A stretch of DNA of 64,000 nucleotides from Bifidobacterium apri (GCF_009299485.1 NZ_WBSO01000003.1:62001-126000), one strand, 5' to 3'; numbered from the stretch's first letter, positions 25,107-36,508 are shown. The notes: a model not told the origin generated them from the letters alone. Translations and numbers: made by a program.

Positions 25107-28022
25107 GTGCCCAGAACAGAAGAACAGGGCTTTGCGGACGATTCCCATGAATCACGCGAAGCGCAGCAGCAGACCAACACCACTCCCGCATCGGCACAGG
25201 ATCAGACGGCTGTGTCTGAGCAGCTTTCGACGCCGGTCCGCAGGCGTCGCGGAGGCCGTCGTGTCGTGCGCGGCGCCGGTGCCGCAGGGGCGGATCTCGC
25301 ACTGAAGGTCGAAGAGCATCCCAAGCCGTTGTTTGAGGAGCCGGCGATCAGCCCGGTTTCCGCGCAGCACCCCGCTTTGCCGTCCGATGACACCGAAACT
25401 GCCGAGACGGACGAACAGCGGCATACGCCCCAGCGCGGCCGTCGTCGGGTGTCCCGCGGCGCCGACGCTCAAAGCTCGGTGAGGTCCCGTCGCCGCACCC
25501 GTAGCGTGGCGGAAGACGAGCCGTCCGCACAACCCACCTCTGATTCCGCCGGGCTGGGCGGACATGGGGCTGCTGATGCCGAGACTCCGGAGGAGCGCGT
25601 CCAGGACGCGCTGGACCTGCTGTCCCACGAACATGGGGATGCCGGATCGTCAACCACCAGAGTACGTCATCGTTCCAAGCCGATGACATCATTGCTGTTC
25701 CAAGAGCCGGTTCTGCCTGCGCGTCAGTCCTCTGACTCGGATGCCGAAGACGGACAGTCCGAGGACGACGCCGATCGGCATGACGATCGTGAAGAGGAAC
25801 GTGAGCCGCGTCGCGCTCGCCGTACCCGTTCGCGGCGTGGTCGCGGCCGTAATGACGATGATATGGGCCGCGAGGACGGACACCTCGATCAGGGTGCAGA
25901 TTCTCGCGAGGGGCGCGGCGAATCCGCCGATGACGCCAATCGTGAAGATGATGAGCCGCGCCGTGGCCGTCGTTCCCGTCGGCTGAACGCGCAGGAGCGC
26001 CGTGCCGCTGCTGAGGTCGAGCAGATCGAGGAAGACCTCGAGTATGATGACATCGCCTATACGCCGATAGCCGAAGTGATGTCCGGGAACCGCAATGCCG
26101 ACGGTTCGCGTAACGACGACCATGCCGATACCGACGAGGACGCCCAGGAGGGGACTCGTACACGCCGTCGCCGTCGCAGGGCTGCCCGCGAGGAGTCCGA
26201 GGATGACAACGAGCAGATTCTCGAGGTGCGTCGTCGTCACCGTGACGAGGATGAGGACACGACGGTCACCCGTCGCCGTCGCCGCCGCCGTTCAGGCAAG
26301 GGCATTGAGGAGAGCGAAGAGCCGGTTCGTCGCTCACGCAAGCAGCAGTATATCGACGAAATCACCGATGTCGAAGGATCCACGCGCCTCGAGGCGAAGA
26401 AGCAGCGCCGCCGTGACAACCGTCGTGAGCGTAGCCGCCAGAACCAGATCATGGAGCAGGATTTCCTTGCGCGCCGTGAGCATGTCGATCGTCTCATGGT
26501 GGTGCGCGAGCGTGGCCATCACACGCAGATTTCGGTGATTGAAGACAATGTACTGGTCGAGCATTACGTGTCCGATATCCAGGAAGTCGCCACTGTCGGC
26601 AATATCTATCTTGGCCGCGTGCAGAACGTGCTGCCGAGCATGGAAGCGGCGTTCGTGAATATCGGCCAGCCGCGCAACGGCGTCCTGTATGCCGGCGAGG
26701 TCAACTGGGATGCCACCAGACTGGAAGGCCAGCCGCGCCGCATCGAGCTTGCGTTCAAGTCGGGCGATCCGGTGCTCGTGCAAGTCACCAAGGATCCGAT
26801 TGGCCATAAGGGCGCGCGCCTGACGTCACAGGTCACGCTCGCCGGCCGCTTCCTGGTATTGGTCCCGTCCGGTGGCATGACCGGTGTCAGCCGTAAGTTG
26901 CCTGACCGCGAGCGTGCGCGGCTGAAGTCCATTGTGTCGAAGATCGCTCCGAAAGATATGGGTGTGATCATTCGCACCGCGGCGGAAGGCGCGTCCGAGG
27001 AGGCTATCGAGAAGGATCTTGAGGCGCTGCGCCGGCAGTGGGACAAGATTTGCGAGAAGCGTGACCTGTATCTGCATGGCAAGCGTCCGAAGCTGCTGCA
27101 AGGCGAACCGGATGTCGCCATCCGTGTGGTGCGCGATATCTTCAACGATGATTTCTCCCAGATGATCGTCGAGGGTGACCGCGTGTACGAGCGGATCGAG
27201 GAATATCTGGACACGATGGCCCCGGATCTGCGCGACAAGCTGGTCAAGTGGGATCCTGAGGAACATGGCGGCAAGGATGTGTTCGACAAGTGGCAGATTG
27301 ATTCCCAGCTGCGCAAAGGCATGGAGCGTCAGGTGTATCTGCCCTCCGGCGGCTCGATCGTCATCGACCGCACTGAGGCGATGACCACGATTGACGTGAA
27401 CACGGGCCGGTTCATCGGCAAGGGCAAAAGTCTTGAGGAGACCGTCACCCGGTGCAATCTGGAGGCGTCTGAGGAGATCGCCCGTCAGTTGCGTCTGCGT
27501 GATATCGGCGGCATGATCATGATCGATTATGTCGATATGGTGATGCCTGCGAACCGCGATCTGGTGCTGCGTCGTCTGGTTGAATGCCTGGCGCGCGATC
27601 GTACGAAGCATCAGGTGGCTGAGGTCACGTCACTCGGTTTGGTGCAGATGACGCGCAAGCGCATTGGCCAGGGACTGGTGGAAGCGTTCTCCGAGGAGTG
27701 CCCGACATGCAAGGGCCGCGGCTTTATCATCCATGATGAGCCTACGGTCAGCGCCGAGTATGACGATCCTTACGCGATGAAGGGCGGCGATCCGTTCGTC
27801 AAAACGAATAAGCACGGTCATGGCACGCCTGAGGTGCAGGCGCCGAAGGGGTCGAGCCCGGCGGTCAAAGCCAAGCTTGCGCAGATTGCTGCGGCGGCGG
27901 TCGCGGCGAACAACGCCGAGAACGCTGAGAACGCCGAGCATGCCGAGCATGGTGATGCCGCGCATTCCAGCGGATCTTCGGATGACGCTTCTGATGCCGA
28001 TTTCGCTCAAGAGGTCGCGTAG
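25107..28022 (+). CDS. rne: Ribonuclease E/G
   Basis: This endoribonuclease (about 971 residues) acts in mRNA decay and rRNA/tRNA processing. The first 460 residues are a disordered extension with alternating Arg-rich and Asp/Glu-rich blocks (RRTRSRRGRGRNDD and similar). The S1 domain lies at about 470-570 (HYVSDIQEVATVGNIYLGRV). The catalytic DNase I-like core has Asp763 (TTIDVNTGRF) and Asp807 (GGMIMIDYVDM). The zinc-link CPTC is at 865-868. A C-terminal Ala/His/Glu-rich tail follows. Actinobacterial enzymes typically carry the scaffold part at the N-terminus. Start GTG 25107 has GAGGAG 4 nt upstream; the frame is open to GTG 25047. rplU and rpmA follow, a conserved neighbourhood. Confidence 0.95.
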   Translation: MPRTEEQGFADDSHESREAQQQTNTTPASAQDQTAVSEQLSTPVRRRRGGRRVVRGAGAAGADLALKVEEHPKPLFEEPAISPVSAQHPALPSDDTETAETDEQRHTPQRGRRRVSRGADAQSSVRSRRRTRSVAEDEPSAQPTSDSAGLGGHGAADAETPEERVQDALDLLSHEHGDAGSSTTRVRHRSKPMTSLLFQEPVLPARQSSDSDAEDGQSEDDADRHDDREEEREPRRARRTRSRRGRGRNDDDMGREDGHLDQGADSREGRGESADDANREDDEPRRGRRSRRLNAQERRAAAEVEQIEEDLEYDDIAYTPIAEVMSGNRNADGSRNDDHADTDEDAQEGTRTRRRRRRAAREESEDDNEQILEVRRRHRDEDEDTTVTRRRRRRRSGKGIEESEEPVRRSRKQQYIDEITDVEGSTRLEAKKQRRRDNRRERSRQNQIMEQDFLARREHVDRLMVVRERGHHTQISVIEDNVLVEHYVSDIQEVATVGNIYLGRVQNVLPSMEAAFVNIGQPRNGVLYAGEVNWDATRLEGQPRRIELAFKSGDPVLVQVTKDPIGHKGARLTSQVTLAGRFLVLVPSGGMTGVSRKLPDRERARLKSIVSKIAPKDMGVIIRTAAEGASEEAIEKDLEALRRQWDKICEKRDLYLHGKRPKLLQGEPDVAIRVVRDIFNDDFSQMIVEGDRVYERIEEYLDTMAPDLRDKLVKWDPEEHGGKDVFDKWQIDSQLRKGMERQVYLPSGGSIVIDRTEAMTTIDVNTGRFIGKGKSLEETVTRCNLEASEEIARQLRLRDIGGMIMIDYVDMVMPANRDLVLRRLVECLARDRTKHQVAEVTSLGLVQMTRKRIGQGLVEAFSEECPTCKGRGFIIHDEPTVSAEYDDPYAMKGGDPFVKTNKHGHGTPEVQAPKGSSPAVKAKLAQIAAAAVAANNAENAENAEHAEHGDAAHSSGSSDDASDADFAQEVA

Positions 28023-28093
28023 CGATGGCTTCCGGCTCTCGGACGCAGGTGTGCAGCCGGCGTCCGAGAGCTGACACGCGCTGTTTTCTCGAC

Positions 28094-28123
28094 TTGACGG
28101 ATGTACGCGGGTCGGTGTAGTTT
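28094..28123 (+). promoter_or_regulatory. Promoter of rplU-rpmA
   Basis: -35 TTGACG (28094-28099) and -10 TAGTTT (28118-28123) are separated by 18 bp, about 70 bases before the rplU start. Confidence 0.6.
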
Positions 28124-28194
28124 TGATAGTTGGTGTCTGGCCGGAGGCTCGAACGCGCTGGACAGTAAGCTTTCCACAACATAAGGAACGGAAT

Positions 28195-28503
28195 ATGTAC
28201 GCGATTGTGAAGGCCGGTGGCCATCAGGAAAAGGTCGAGGTCGGTGACGTCATCCTGGTCAACCGTCTCGATGCGAAGCAGGGCGATACCGTGGAGTTCC
28301 CGGTCGCGCTCGTAGTCGACGGCTCCAAGGTTACCCTTGCCGCCAAGGACCTTGCCAAGGTCTCCGTGAAGGGCGAAGTCGTGAACGACGAAGCCAAGGG
28401 CCCGAAGATCAACATCATGAAGTACAAGAACAAGACCGGCGTGACCCGTCGCAAGGGCCATCGTCAGAAGCTCAGCCTCGTCAAGATCACTGAGATCGCC
28501 TGA
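28195..28503 (+). CDS. rplU: 50S ribosomal protein L21
   Basis: This 102-residue protein matches L21 along its length: [33 protein letters not shown], and the C-terminal signature [20 protein letters not shown]. It binds 23S rRNA in the large subunit. AAGGAA precedes ATG 28195; the frame is open further upstream to 28123 but that part is not L21. It is followed after 30 bases by rpmA, the usual rplU-rpmA-obgE order. Confidence 0.98.
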   Translation: MYAIVKAGGHQEKVEVGDVILVNRLDAKQGDTVEFPVALVVDGSKVTLAAKDLAKVSVKGEVVNDEAKGPKINIMKYKNKTGVTRRKGHRQKLSLVKITEIA

Positions 28504-28533
28504 GCGTTCTTGAGGACCGAAAGGAATTAGATC

Positions 28534-28785
28534 ATGGCACATAAGAAGGGCGCTTCCAGCTCACGTAACGGGCGCGATTCGCAGCCTCAATACCTCGGTG
28601 TGAAGAAGTTCGGCGGCGAGTCCGTACTCGCCGGCAACATCCTGGTTCGCCAGCGCGGCACCAAGTTCCATCCCGGCCAGAATGTCGGCATGGGCAAGGA
28701 CCACACCCTGTTCGCTCTCAAGGACGGCAGCGTGAAGTTCGGCGTTCGTCGCGACCGCAAGGTCATCGACGTCGTCACCGCCTGA
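28534..28785 (+). CDS. rpmA: 50S ribosomal protein L27
   Basis: This 83-residue protein is L27: [40 protein letters not shown] and [20 protein letters not shown]. It begins with the mature A-H-K-K terminus directly after Met, so no Firmicutes-type N-terminal cleavage extension is present. L27 reaches the peptidyl-transferase centre. AAAGGA precedes ATG 28534. A strong terminator follows 15 bases after the stop, so obgE is transcribed at least partly from its own promoter. Confidence 0.98.
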   Translation: MAHKKGASSSRNGRDSQPQYLGVKKFGGESVLAGNILVRQRGTKFHPGQNVGMGKDHTLFALKDGSVKFGVRRDRKVIDVVTA

Positions 28786-28800
28786 CGTTTCATCACTTGA

Positions 28801-28831
28801 AGCCGCGCCCGTTGTCGGACGCGGCTTTTTT
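28801..28831 (+). terminator. Intrinsic terminator of rplU-rpmA
   Basis: AGCCGCG (28801-28807) pairs with CGCGGCT; six T residues follow (28826-28831). It is a classical Rho-independent terminator. Confidence 0.9.
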
Positions 28832-28954
28832 GTTGCCCGGCGGGCGGATGGCTGTTCGCAGGGCGAATCGCACGATATCGCGGTATGGCGGTATTGTTGA
28901 TTATCCATGAATTCCCGTCCGTCTTGTGCGTTCACCGGCGGCCGGACGACGTAA

Positions 28955-30660
<1,706 letters not shown>

Positions 30661-30661
<1 letters not shown>

Positions 30662-31794
30662 TGGTGCAGCCCACGCATGAGAGAGTCAGACGATCCATCG
30701 CGCAAGCGCAGACGATCGTGGTCAAGGTCGGTTCAAGTTCACTGACCATGCCCTCAGGACATCTTGACCCCACGAAGCTCGACGCGTTGGTTGCGGCGCT
30801 CGCATGCGCACGGTTGCAGGGGGCGCGTATCGTCCTGGTGTCATCGGGCGCCATCGCTGCGGGTTTCGGCCCGCTCGGCTTTGAACGCAGGCCTGCCGAT
30901 ATCGCGACGCAGCAGGCGTGCGCATCCGTCGGCCAAGGCCTGCTGATGGCGCGGTACGAGGTGTCGTTCGGCCGGTTCGGCATTCGTGTCGGTCAGATTC
31001 TGATCACTGCGGAAGATACGATTCGGGCGACGCAATACCACAATGCGCAACGCACCTTGGACCGTCTGCTCGATTTGGGGGTCGTGCCTGTCGTCAATGA
31101 GAACGATGCTTTGGCAAACAACGAGATCCGCTTCGGCGACAATGACCGGCTGTCCGCGTTGGTGGCGAATATCGTGCGCGCGGATGCACTCGTCCTGCTT
31201 ACTGACGTGGATGCCTTGTATACCGCGCCCCCGAGCCAGCCTGGCTCCAAGAAAATCGATTTTGTGCCTGATGTCGAGCGCGCGTTGGATGAAGTCAAGG
31301 TCGCGGGCAGTTCCTCCGGCGTCGGCACCGGTGGCATGGTAACGAAACTGGAAGCCGCCCATATGGCTGCGGTTTCCGGTATTCCCGCAGTGCTCACCTG
31401 TGCGGCGAACGCGGGGCCTGCTCTGATGGGCGACCCCGTAGGCACGGCTTTCGCACCGATCAAGCGGCGCGGCTCGTCACGGCGGCTGTGGATCAAATTC
31501 GCGTCCCACCCGCGCGGCGTTCTTGTCGTGGATACGGGTGCCGCCCAAGCGGTACGTGCCGGTCGGGCGAGCCTGTTGAGCGCGGGCGTACTCGAAGTGC
31601 GCGGTGATTTTTCGGCGGGCGACCCGATATGGATCGACGACGAATCCGGTCATCATATCGCCAAAGGGCTGTCGGGATACGATTCTGAGGAGATTCCGCG
31701 CATGCTGGGGCGCAACACTGCGCAGCTGCGACGGTTCTTCGGCGATGAGTACGCGCATCCGCTTGTGCATCGCGATAATCTCGTGCTCGTGTGA
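30661..31794 (+). CDS. proB: Glutamate 5-kinase
   Basis: This 377-residue enzyme catalyses the first step of proline synthesis. The amino acid kinase domain has VVKVGSSSLTMPSG, VLVSSGAIAAGFGPLG, VPVVNENDALANNEIRFGDN and SGVGTGGMVTKLEAA. The C-terminal PUA domain (from KRRGSSRRLWIKFA to the end) is present, as in the classical feedback-inhibited form. GGGGAG precedes ATG 30661, which overlaps the obgE stop. A GTG three bases earlier is a possible alternative. The obg-proB coupling recurs in actinobacteria. No proA is in the window. Confidence 0.97.
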
Positions 31795-31835
31795 CTGCGT
31801 GTCGCGGCGGCGGGACGGTTTTCGCCCGTGGCGGT

Positions 31836-31841
31836 TACAGT
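31836..31841 (+). promoter_or_regulatory. -10 box of leaderless aminotransferase gene
   Basis: TACAGT (31836-31841), 7 nt, then ATG 31849. There is no Shine-Dalgarno sequence. Confidence 0.55.
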
Positions 31842-31848
31842 AGATGCC

Positions 31849-33060
31849 ATGACTATGGCTGACTGGCAGAACCTGAGCGACCGTGTCAACAATGTCGCCC
31901 CCAGCGCAACCCTCGCTGTCGATTCGAAGGCGAAGGCGATGAAGGCGCAGGGCATCGACATCGTGGCCTACGGCGCGGGCGAGCCGAATTTCCCCACCCC
32001 TGATTACATCGTCGACGCTGCGGCGGCAGCATGCCGTGACCCGAAGAATCACCGCTATACTCCGACGGCTGGCCTGCCCGAGTTGCGCGAAGCGATTGCA
32101 CGCAAGACGCTGCGCGATTCCGGCTACGAGGTATCGCCCGACCAGGTAGTGGTCACCAACGGCGGCAAGCAGTCCGTGTACGAGGTGTTCCAACTGTTGC
32201 TCAACCCCGGCGATGAGGTCATTATCCCCGCGCCGTATTGGACCAGTTATCCGGAGGTTGTCAAGCTTGCCGGTGGCACGCCGGTTCCGGTGTTTTCCGG
32301 CGCTGAGCAAGGGTTCGAACCGGATATCGACAAGATCGAGGCGGCGCGAACCGCCCGCACCAAAGCCATCATCGTCACGTCGCCGTCCAACCCGACCGGT
32401 GCGGTCTGGAGCCGTGAGACGATCAAGGCGATCGGCCAATGGGCTGTCGAACATCACGTGTGGGTGGTCTCCGACGAAATCTACGAGCACCTCAACTATG
32501 ACGGTGTGAAAACCGCCTATGTCGGCGCGGAAGTGCCCGAGGTGCGCAACCAGCTGCTGGTGCTCAACGGCGTCGCCAAGACGTACGCGATGACCGGCTG
32601 GCGTGTCGGCTGGACCATCGCTCCGCCTGAGGTGGCGAAGGCGCAGATCAAGCTGCAAAGCCATATGACGTCGAATGTCGCCAATGTCTCGCAACGTGCC
32701 GCGCTCGCTGCCGTCGCCGGTGATTTGTCCGCCGTGGCGGCGATGCGTGAGGCGTTCGACAAGCGTCGTAGGGCGATTGTCGCTGCGCTCAATGAGATTC
32801 CTGGGGTGCATTGCCCGATGCCGACCGGTGCGTTCTACGCATTCGCGAATATCGAAGAGCTGCTTGGCAAACCGCTGGGCGCGAACGGGTCTGTCGCCCA
32901 TTCGTCGCAGGAGTTCGCCGCGCTGCTGCTCGATGAAGGCCATGTGGCCGCGGTTCCGGGTGAGGCGTTCGGCGCTCCCGGGTATCTGCGGTTCTCGTAT
33001 GCGCTGTCCGATGAGGATCTTGCCAAGGGTATGCGCTACTTCAAGGAGTGGATCGGCTGA
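31849..33060 (+). CDS. aspC: Aspartate aminotransferase-like PLP aminotransferase
   Basis: This 403-residue class I/II aminotransferase has the fold-type I signatures: [46 protein letters not shown], the [11 protein letters not shown] substrate loop, [14 protein letters not shown] and the PLP lysine in [16 protein letters not shown]. The motif order matches the Ib subgroup of aspartate aminotransferases found in thermophiles and Gram-positives. These transfer the amino group between aspartate and 2-oxoglutarate; some members also act on prephenate. Start ATG 31849 is supported by TACAGT 7 nt upstream; GTG 31828 is in frame but unsupported. It sits behind proB, with its own promoter. Confidence 0.93.
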   Translation: MTMADWQNLSDRVNNVAPSATLAVDSKAKAMKAQGIDIVAYGAGEPNFPTPDYIVDAAAAACRDPKNHRYTPTAGLPELREAIARKTLRDSGYEVSPDQVVVTNGGKQSVYEVFQLLLNPGDEVIIPAPYWTSYPEVVKLAGGTPVPVFSGAEQGFEPDIDKIEAARTARTKAIIVTSPSNPTGAVWSRETIKAIGQWAVEHHVWVVSDEIYEHLNYDGVKTAYVGAEVPEVRNQLLVLNGVAKTYAMTGWRVGWTIAPPEVAKAQIKLQSHMTSNVANVSQRAALAAVAGDLSAVAAMREAFDKRRRAIVAALNEIPGVHCPMPTGAFYAFANIEELLGKPLGANGSVAHSSQEFAALLLDEGHVAAVPGEAFGAPGYLRFSYALSDEDLAKGMRYFKEWIG

Positions 33061-33091
33061 TTCGCCTGATTCGCCTGATTAGAACGCAATG

Positions 33092-33125
33092 ACGCCCGGC
33101 TGTGGTGATGACCGCTGCCGGGCGT
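33092..33125 (+). terminator. Hairpin after the aminotransferase gene
   Basis: ACGCCCGGC (33092-33100) pairs with GCCGGGCGT (33117-33125), 31 bases after the stop. Only a weak T tract follows. Confidence 0.65.
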
Positions 33126-33373
33126 TCGCCGTATGTGTGGGGCGTGAGTATGTTGTTTGGGGGTTATTCGGTGTCGTTTGACGAGCTTCGGTGACAGCGG
33201 CGAATCCTGCGCGACGTGCGTATGACATACGTGCGGATTTCGGACGAGCGTATGGCGCGCGCGCAATCCACGGGAGGGGAATGCGACACTCTGATTTGCC
33301 GCGGTATCACGCGTGTGGCGGAACCCGATTGGACTAAATCGCGGGTACCCGCTAATATGGCCTCTTGGCGGTT

Positions 33374-33401
33374 TTGCTCAGTCTCGTCGTTTCGATAGAA
33401 T
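33374..33401 (+). promoter_or_regulatory. Promoter of tRNA-Trp / secE-nusG
   Basis: -35-like TTGCTC (33374-33379) and -10 TAGAAT (33396-33401) with a 16-bp spacer lie about 15 bases before the mature tRNA 5' end. Confidence 0.5.
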
Positions 33402-33416
33402 GAGCAGAGTTCACCT

Positions 33417-33492
33417 AGGGATGTGGCGCAATTGGTAGCGCAACGGTCTCCAAAACCGTAGGTTGTGGGTTCGAGTCCCGCCGTCCCTGCCA
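33417..33492 (+). tRNA. tRNA-Trp (anticodon CCA)
   Basis: Acceptor AGGGATG pairs with CGTCCCT, and the anticodon stem ACGGT/ACCGT encloses CTCCAAA (anticodon CCA). The T loop is TTCGAGT, with discriminator G, and 3' CCA is encoded (33490-33492). It lies 37 bases before secE; tRNA-Trp-secE-nusG is a common actinobacterial order. Confidence 0.97.
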
Positions 33493-33529
33493 GTTTTTTG
33501 GATGTTCAGTAGCCGAGCGAAGGATGGAA

Positions 33530-33754
33530 ATGGCCAAGGCACGTAAAGACAAGCCGCGTAAGCCCAATATTTTCATGCGGATCGGCTTGTACATCAAGCA
33601 GACGTTCAATGAGTTGCGCAAGGTTGTGACCCCGAATGGTAAAGAGCTGTTCTCTTGGTCGTTCGCGGTGTTCGTGTTCGTGCTGGTGCTGATGGCCTTG
33701 GTCACTGCCATGGACTTTGGCTTGGGCAAGCTCGTGTTGCTCGTTTTCGGCTGA
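33530..33754 (+). CDS. secE: Preprotein translocase subunit SecE
   Basis: This 74-residue protein has a basic N-terminus (MAKARKDKPRKPN), the amphipathic surface helix IGLYIKQTFNELRKVVTPNG and a single membrane helix (FSWSFAVFVFVLVLMALVTA). That is the short single-span SecE of most bacteria. It clamps SecY in the translocon. ATG 33530 was chosen because AAGGA (33520-33524) is correctly spaced; the ATG at 33524 overlaps that site and would add only two residues. nusG follows after 26 bases. Confidence 0.95.
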   Translation: MAKARKDKPRKPNIFMRIGLYIKQTFNELRKVVTPNGKELFSWSFAVFVFVLVLMALVTAMDFGLGKLVLLVFG

Positions 33755-33780
33755 TCCGTACACACGAAGGTAAATAAAGC

Positions 33781-34659
33781 ATGGATGATGAAGTGAATCT
33801 CGAGAATCTTGATTCGTTGCCTGATGTGGTTTCCGATGAGGACGCCGCAAATGGTGATATTCCTGCGGCTCAGCAGCCGTCGGCGCCGCAAGGCGATGCC
33901 CAGCCCGCCGAGGGTGATGCCCAGGAAACCGATGAAGAACAGGCTGAACAAGCCGCGGTTGACGCTGCAGCGGAAGGGGCTGCCGAAGCCGAGGGTAGCG
34001 AGTCTGGCCAGTCTCAGGCGAATGAAGACGAACCGGCGGAAGATGCCGGCACGAAGGCTGTGGAGGAGTTCTCCAAGAGCCTGCGCACGCTTGACGGTAA
34101 GTGGTATGTGTTGCACACGTATTCCGGGTATGAGAAGCGTGTGAAGACCAACATCGAATCCCGCGTGCAGAGCTTCGGTCTCGAAGACCAGATTTTCCAG
34201 GTCGAAGTGCCGATGGAAGAGGTCGAGAAGCACACGGAAAAGGGCAAGAAGGTCATCACCCGTGTCCGCGTGCCCGGATATGTGCTGATTCGCATGTGGC
34301 CTGATGAGGACGCTCGTCGTATTGTGCGTGAAACTGAAGGCGTGACCGGCTTCGTTGGTCCGACCAAGGATCCTGCCCCGTTGTCGCGTGCTGAAGTCGT
34401 GCAGATGATGGCTCCGATGATCGCTTCCCAGGCGCTCAAGGAGGCTGGCGATAAGCCCGCTGCCGCCAAGAAGCGCAAGCTTGAGGTTTCGTATGCGGTT
34501 GGTGATCAGGTCACTGTCACGGACGGTCCGTTCGCGACGATGCCCGCGGTGGTTTCCGATGTGGAACCGACCACGCAGAAGCTGACGGTTCTCGTGTCGA
34601 TCTTCGGTCGTGACACGCCGGTGGAGCTTGGTTTCGGGCAGGTCGAGAAAATCGACTGA
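33781..34659 (+). CDS. nusG: Transcription termination/antitermination factor NusG
   Basis: The 292-residue protein has a NusG NGN domain starting near residue 104 ([60 protein letters not shown]) and a C-terminal KOW domain ([20 protein letters not shown]). It binds RNA polymerase and couples transcription to Rho or ribosomes. The first 103 residues form an acidic, Ala/Glu/Gln-rich extension, as in other high-GC Gram-positives (corynebacterial and streptomycete NusG are also extended). It is cotranscribed with secE. The hairpin at 34688-34722 follows the stop. Confidence 0.96.
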   Translation: MDDEVNLENLDSLPDVVSDEDAANGDIPAAQQPSAPQGDAQPAEGDAQETDEEQAEQAAVDAAAEGAAEAEGSESGQSQANEDEPAEDAGTKAVEEFSKSLRTLDGKWYVLHTYSGYEKRVKTNIESRVQSFGLEDQIFQVEVPMEEVEKHTEKGKKVITRVRVPGYVLIRMWPDEDARRIVRETEGVTGFVGPTKDPAPLSRAEVVQMMAPMIASQALKEAGDKPAAAKKRKLEVSYAVGDQVTVTDGPFATMPAVVSDVEPTTQKLTVLVSIFGRDTPVELGFGQVEKID

Positions 34660-34687
34660 ACATAGACTGTATGAATAGTCGTTGATG

Positions 34688-34722
34688 ATGGCGGCGGCAC
34701 CTTTCAAGGGTGCCGCCGCCAT
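34688..34722 (+). terminator. Perfect 14-bp hairpin after nusG
   Basis: ATGGCGGCGGCACC (34688-34701) and GGTGCCGCCGCCAT (34709-34722) are perfect complements with a 7-nt loop, 28 bases after the nusG stop. Only a weak T-rich tail follows. Confidence 0.75.
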
Positions 34723-34743
34723 TGTCGTTGTTCTCGACGCATC

Positions 34744-35050
34744 CAATCTGGTTACGCAGGGAGCGGTCGTTGCGTAGCTGGTTTGTGAGGTTTCTCAATC
34801 TGGTTACGCGGGGAGCGGTCGTTGCGTAGCTGGTTTGTGTAGCTTCTCAATCTGGTTACGCTGGGTGGGGCTGTTGCGTAGCTGGTTTGTGAGGTTTCTC
34901 AATCTGGTTACGCTGGGTGGGGCTGTTGCGTAGCTGGTTTGTGAGGTTTCTCAATCTGGTTACGCTGGGTGGGGCTGTTGCGTAGCTGGTTTGTATGACT
35001 TCTCAATCTGGTTACGTTGGGAGGGGCTGTTGCGTAGCTGGTTTGTGAGG
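34744..35050. repeat. Tandem array, six copies of a 52-bp unit
   Basis: Units begin at 34744, 34796, 34848, 34900, 34952 and 35004, with an exact 52-bp period throughout. Each begins CAATCTGGTTACG, contains GTTGCGTAGCTGGTTTGT and has few substitutions; the last is slightly short. Within a unit TTACGC faces GCGTAG, an imperfect dyad. It lies between the nusG terminator and the rplK promoter. Confidence 0.97.
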
Positions 35051-35126
35051 AGGGGGAGTTCAGGGTGGTGATTGCCGCGGTGCAGTCGGTGTCATCGTGC
35101 CGCACCGCATCATGGGCGTGGCGACG

Positions 35127-35155
35127 TTGACGTTGTCGAGACGAACGAGCATAAT
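35127..35155 (+). promoter_or_regulatory. Promoter of rplK-rplA
   Basis: -35 TTGACG (35127-35132) and -10 CATAAT (35150-35155) with a 17-bp spacer give a leader of about 115 nt before rplK. Confidence 0.65.
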
Positions 35156-35277
35156 AGTGCTGTTTGTGTCTGGAGGGGAGACCCGCTAGCACAGCACAGC
35201 AATGCAAGTTGCGGGAGGAGACCGCGCCCCGCGCGCGGCGACCGTGACCACCGCTTCACAGAAAGAAGAACCAGACA

Positions 35278-35709
35278 ATGGCTCCTAAGAAGAAAGTCAC
35301 AGCGCTGATCAAGCTTCAGATCCAGGCTGGCAAGGCGAACCCCGCCCCGCCGCTGGGTCCGGCTCTGGGTTCGCATGGCGTCAACATCATGGACTTCTGC
35401 AAGGCCTACAACGCGGCCACGCAGGACAAGATGGGTCAGGTCGTCCCTGTTGAGATCACCGTTTACGAAGATCGTTCCTTCACCTTCGTGCTCAAGACCC
35501 CGCCGGCCGCAGCTCTGCTGAAGAAGGCCGCCGGTATCCAGAAGGGCACCGAGAACCCGCTGACCCACAAGGTCGGTACCGTCACCAAGGCTCAGGTCCG
35601 CGAAATCGCCGAGATCAAGATGCCTGATCTGTCCGCCCGCGACGTCGAGGCTGGCATGAAGATCATCGAAGGTACCGCCCGCTCCATGGGCATCACGGTC
35701 ACCGACTGA
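35278..35709 (+). CDS. rplK: 50S ribosomal protein L11
   Basis: This 143-residue protein is L11: [40 protein letters not shown], a C-terminal rRNA-binding domain with [19 protein letters not shown] and the end [10 protein letters not shown]. It forms the GTPase-associated stalk base with 23S rRNA and is needed for RelA activation in other bacteria. AGAAAGAAGAA precedes ATG 35278. rplA follows after 14 bases, the standard rplK-rplA pair behind secE-nusG. Confidence 0.98.
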   Translation: MAPKKKVTALIKLQIQAGKANPAPPLGPALGSHGVNIMDFCKAYNAATQDKMGQVVPVEITVYEDRSFTFVLKTPPAAALLKKAAGIQKGTENPLTHKVGTVTKAQVREIAEIKMPDLSARDVEAGMKIIEGTARSMGITVTD

Positions 35710-35723
35710 GAGGAGAAGGACAG

Positions 35724-36419
35724 ATGGCTAAGAAGCACTCCAAGAAGTACCGCGAAGCGGCCGAGAAGGTCGATCGTAATAACCTGTACACCGCTCCTGA
35801 GGCGATCGCTCTGCTCAAGAGCATGCCGAAGCGTGGTTTCGATGAGACCATCGAAGCCGTGTACCGTCTGAACGTGGATCCGCGCAAGGCTGACCAGCTG
35901 GTGCGCGGCGTCGTCAACCTGCCGAACGGCACTGGTAAGACCGCCAAGGTGCTCGTGTTCGCTCGTGGCCCGAAGGCTACGGAAGCTACCGAGGCCGGCG
36001 CCGACATCGTCGGTGATGACGATCTCGTGCAGAAGGTTCAGGACGGCTTCCTCGATTTCGACGCCGTCGTGGCCACCCCGGACATGATGGGCAAGGTCGG
36101 CCGCCTCGGCCGTATCCTCGGCCCGCGTGGCCTCATGCCGAATCCGAAGACCGGCACCGTGACCATGGACGTCACCAAGGCTGTCAAGGATATCAAGGGC
36201 GGCAAGATTGAGTTCCGTGTGGACAAGCACGGCAACCTGTCCTTCCTGATCGGCAAGATGTCCTTCGAAGAGAAGGCTCTTGACGAGAACTTCAAGGCAG
36301 TGGCCGACGAGATCAAGCGTCTCAAGCCGTCCACCGTGAAGGGCCGCTACATCACCAAGGCGACCATCACCTCCACGATGGGCCCTGGCATCCCGCTGGA
36401 TACCGCGACACTCGCCTGA
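35724..36419 (+). CDS. rplA: 50S ribosomal protein L1
   Basis: This 231-residue protein is L1: [40 protein letters not shown], the signature [20 protein letters not shown] and [20 protein letters not shown]. It builds the mobile L1 stalk near the ribosomal E site and represses its own operon in E. coli by binding mRNA. GAGGAGAAGGA precedes ATG 35724. A double hairpin terminator follows. Confidence 0.98.
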   Translation: MAKKHSKKYREAAEKVDRNNLYTAPEAIALLKSMPKRGFDETIEAVYRLNVDPRKADQLVRGVVNLPNGTGKTAKVLVFARGPKATEATEAGADIVGDDDLVQKVQDGFLDFDAVVATPDMMGKVGRLGRILGPRGLMPNPKTGTVTMDVTKAVKDIKGGKIEFRVDKHGNLSFLIGKMSFEEKALDENFKAVADEIKRLKPSTVKGRYITKATITSTMGPGIPLDTATLA

Positions 36420-36469
36420 TTTCTGGTTCCGTCCGTTAATTCGAGCCTAGGGCGGAACGAGAACGTACA

Positions 36470-36508
36470 AGCCCCATGAGCACCATATACCGGTGTCCAT
36501 GGGGCTTT
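36470..36508 (+). terminator. Terminator of rplK-rplA
   Basis: AGCCCCATG (36470-36478) pairs with CATGGGGCT (36498-36506) and TT follows; an inner CACC/GGTG pair extends it. A further small GTTCCG...CGGAAC hairpin precedes it at about 36427-36457. Confidence 0.75.

Larger units (their letters stand above)
33061..33416. other. Gap between aminotransferase and tRNA-Trp
   Basis: This 356-base gap carries the aminotransferase terminator (33092-33125), a duplicated 9-mer (ATTCGCCTG twice at the gene end), the 12-bp palindrome GCGGGTACCCGC near 33343-33354, and the tRNA-Trp promoter at its end. Nothing in it looks coding. Confidence 0.6.

Noticed and set aside
34744..35050. CRISPR array at 34.8 kb
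   Set aside because: The whole 52-bp unit repeats with small variation; there are no unique spacers of equal length between conserved repeats, and no cas gene is present.
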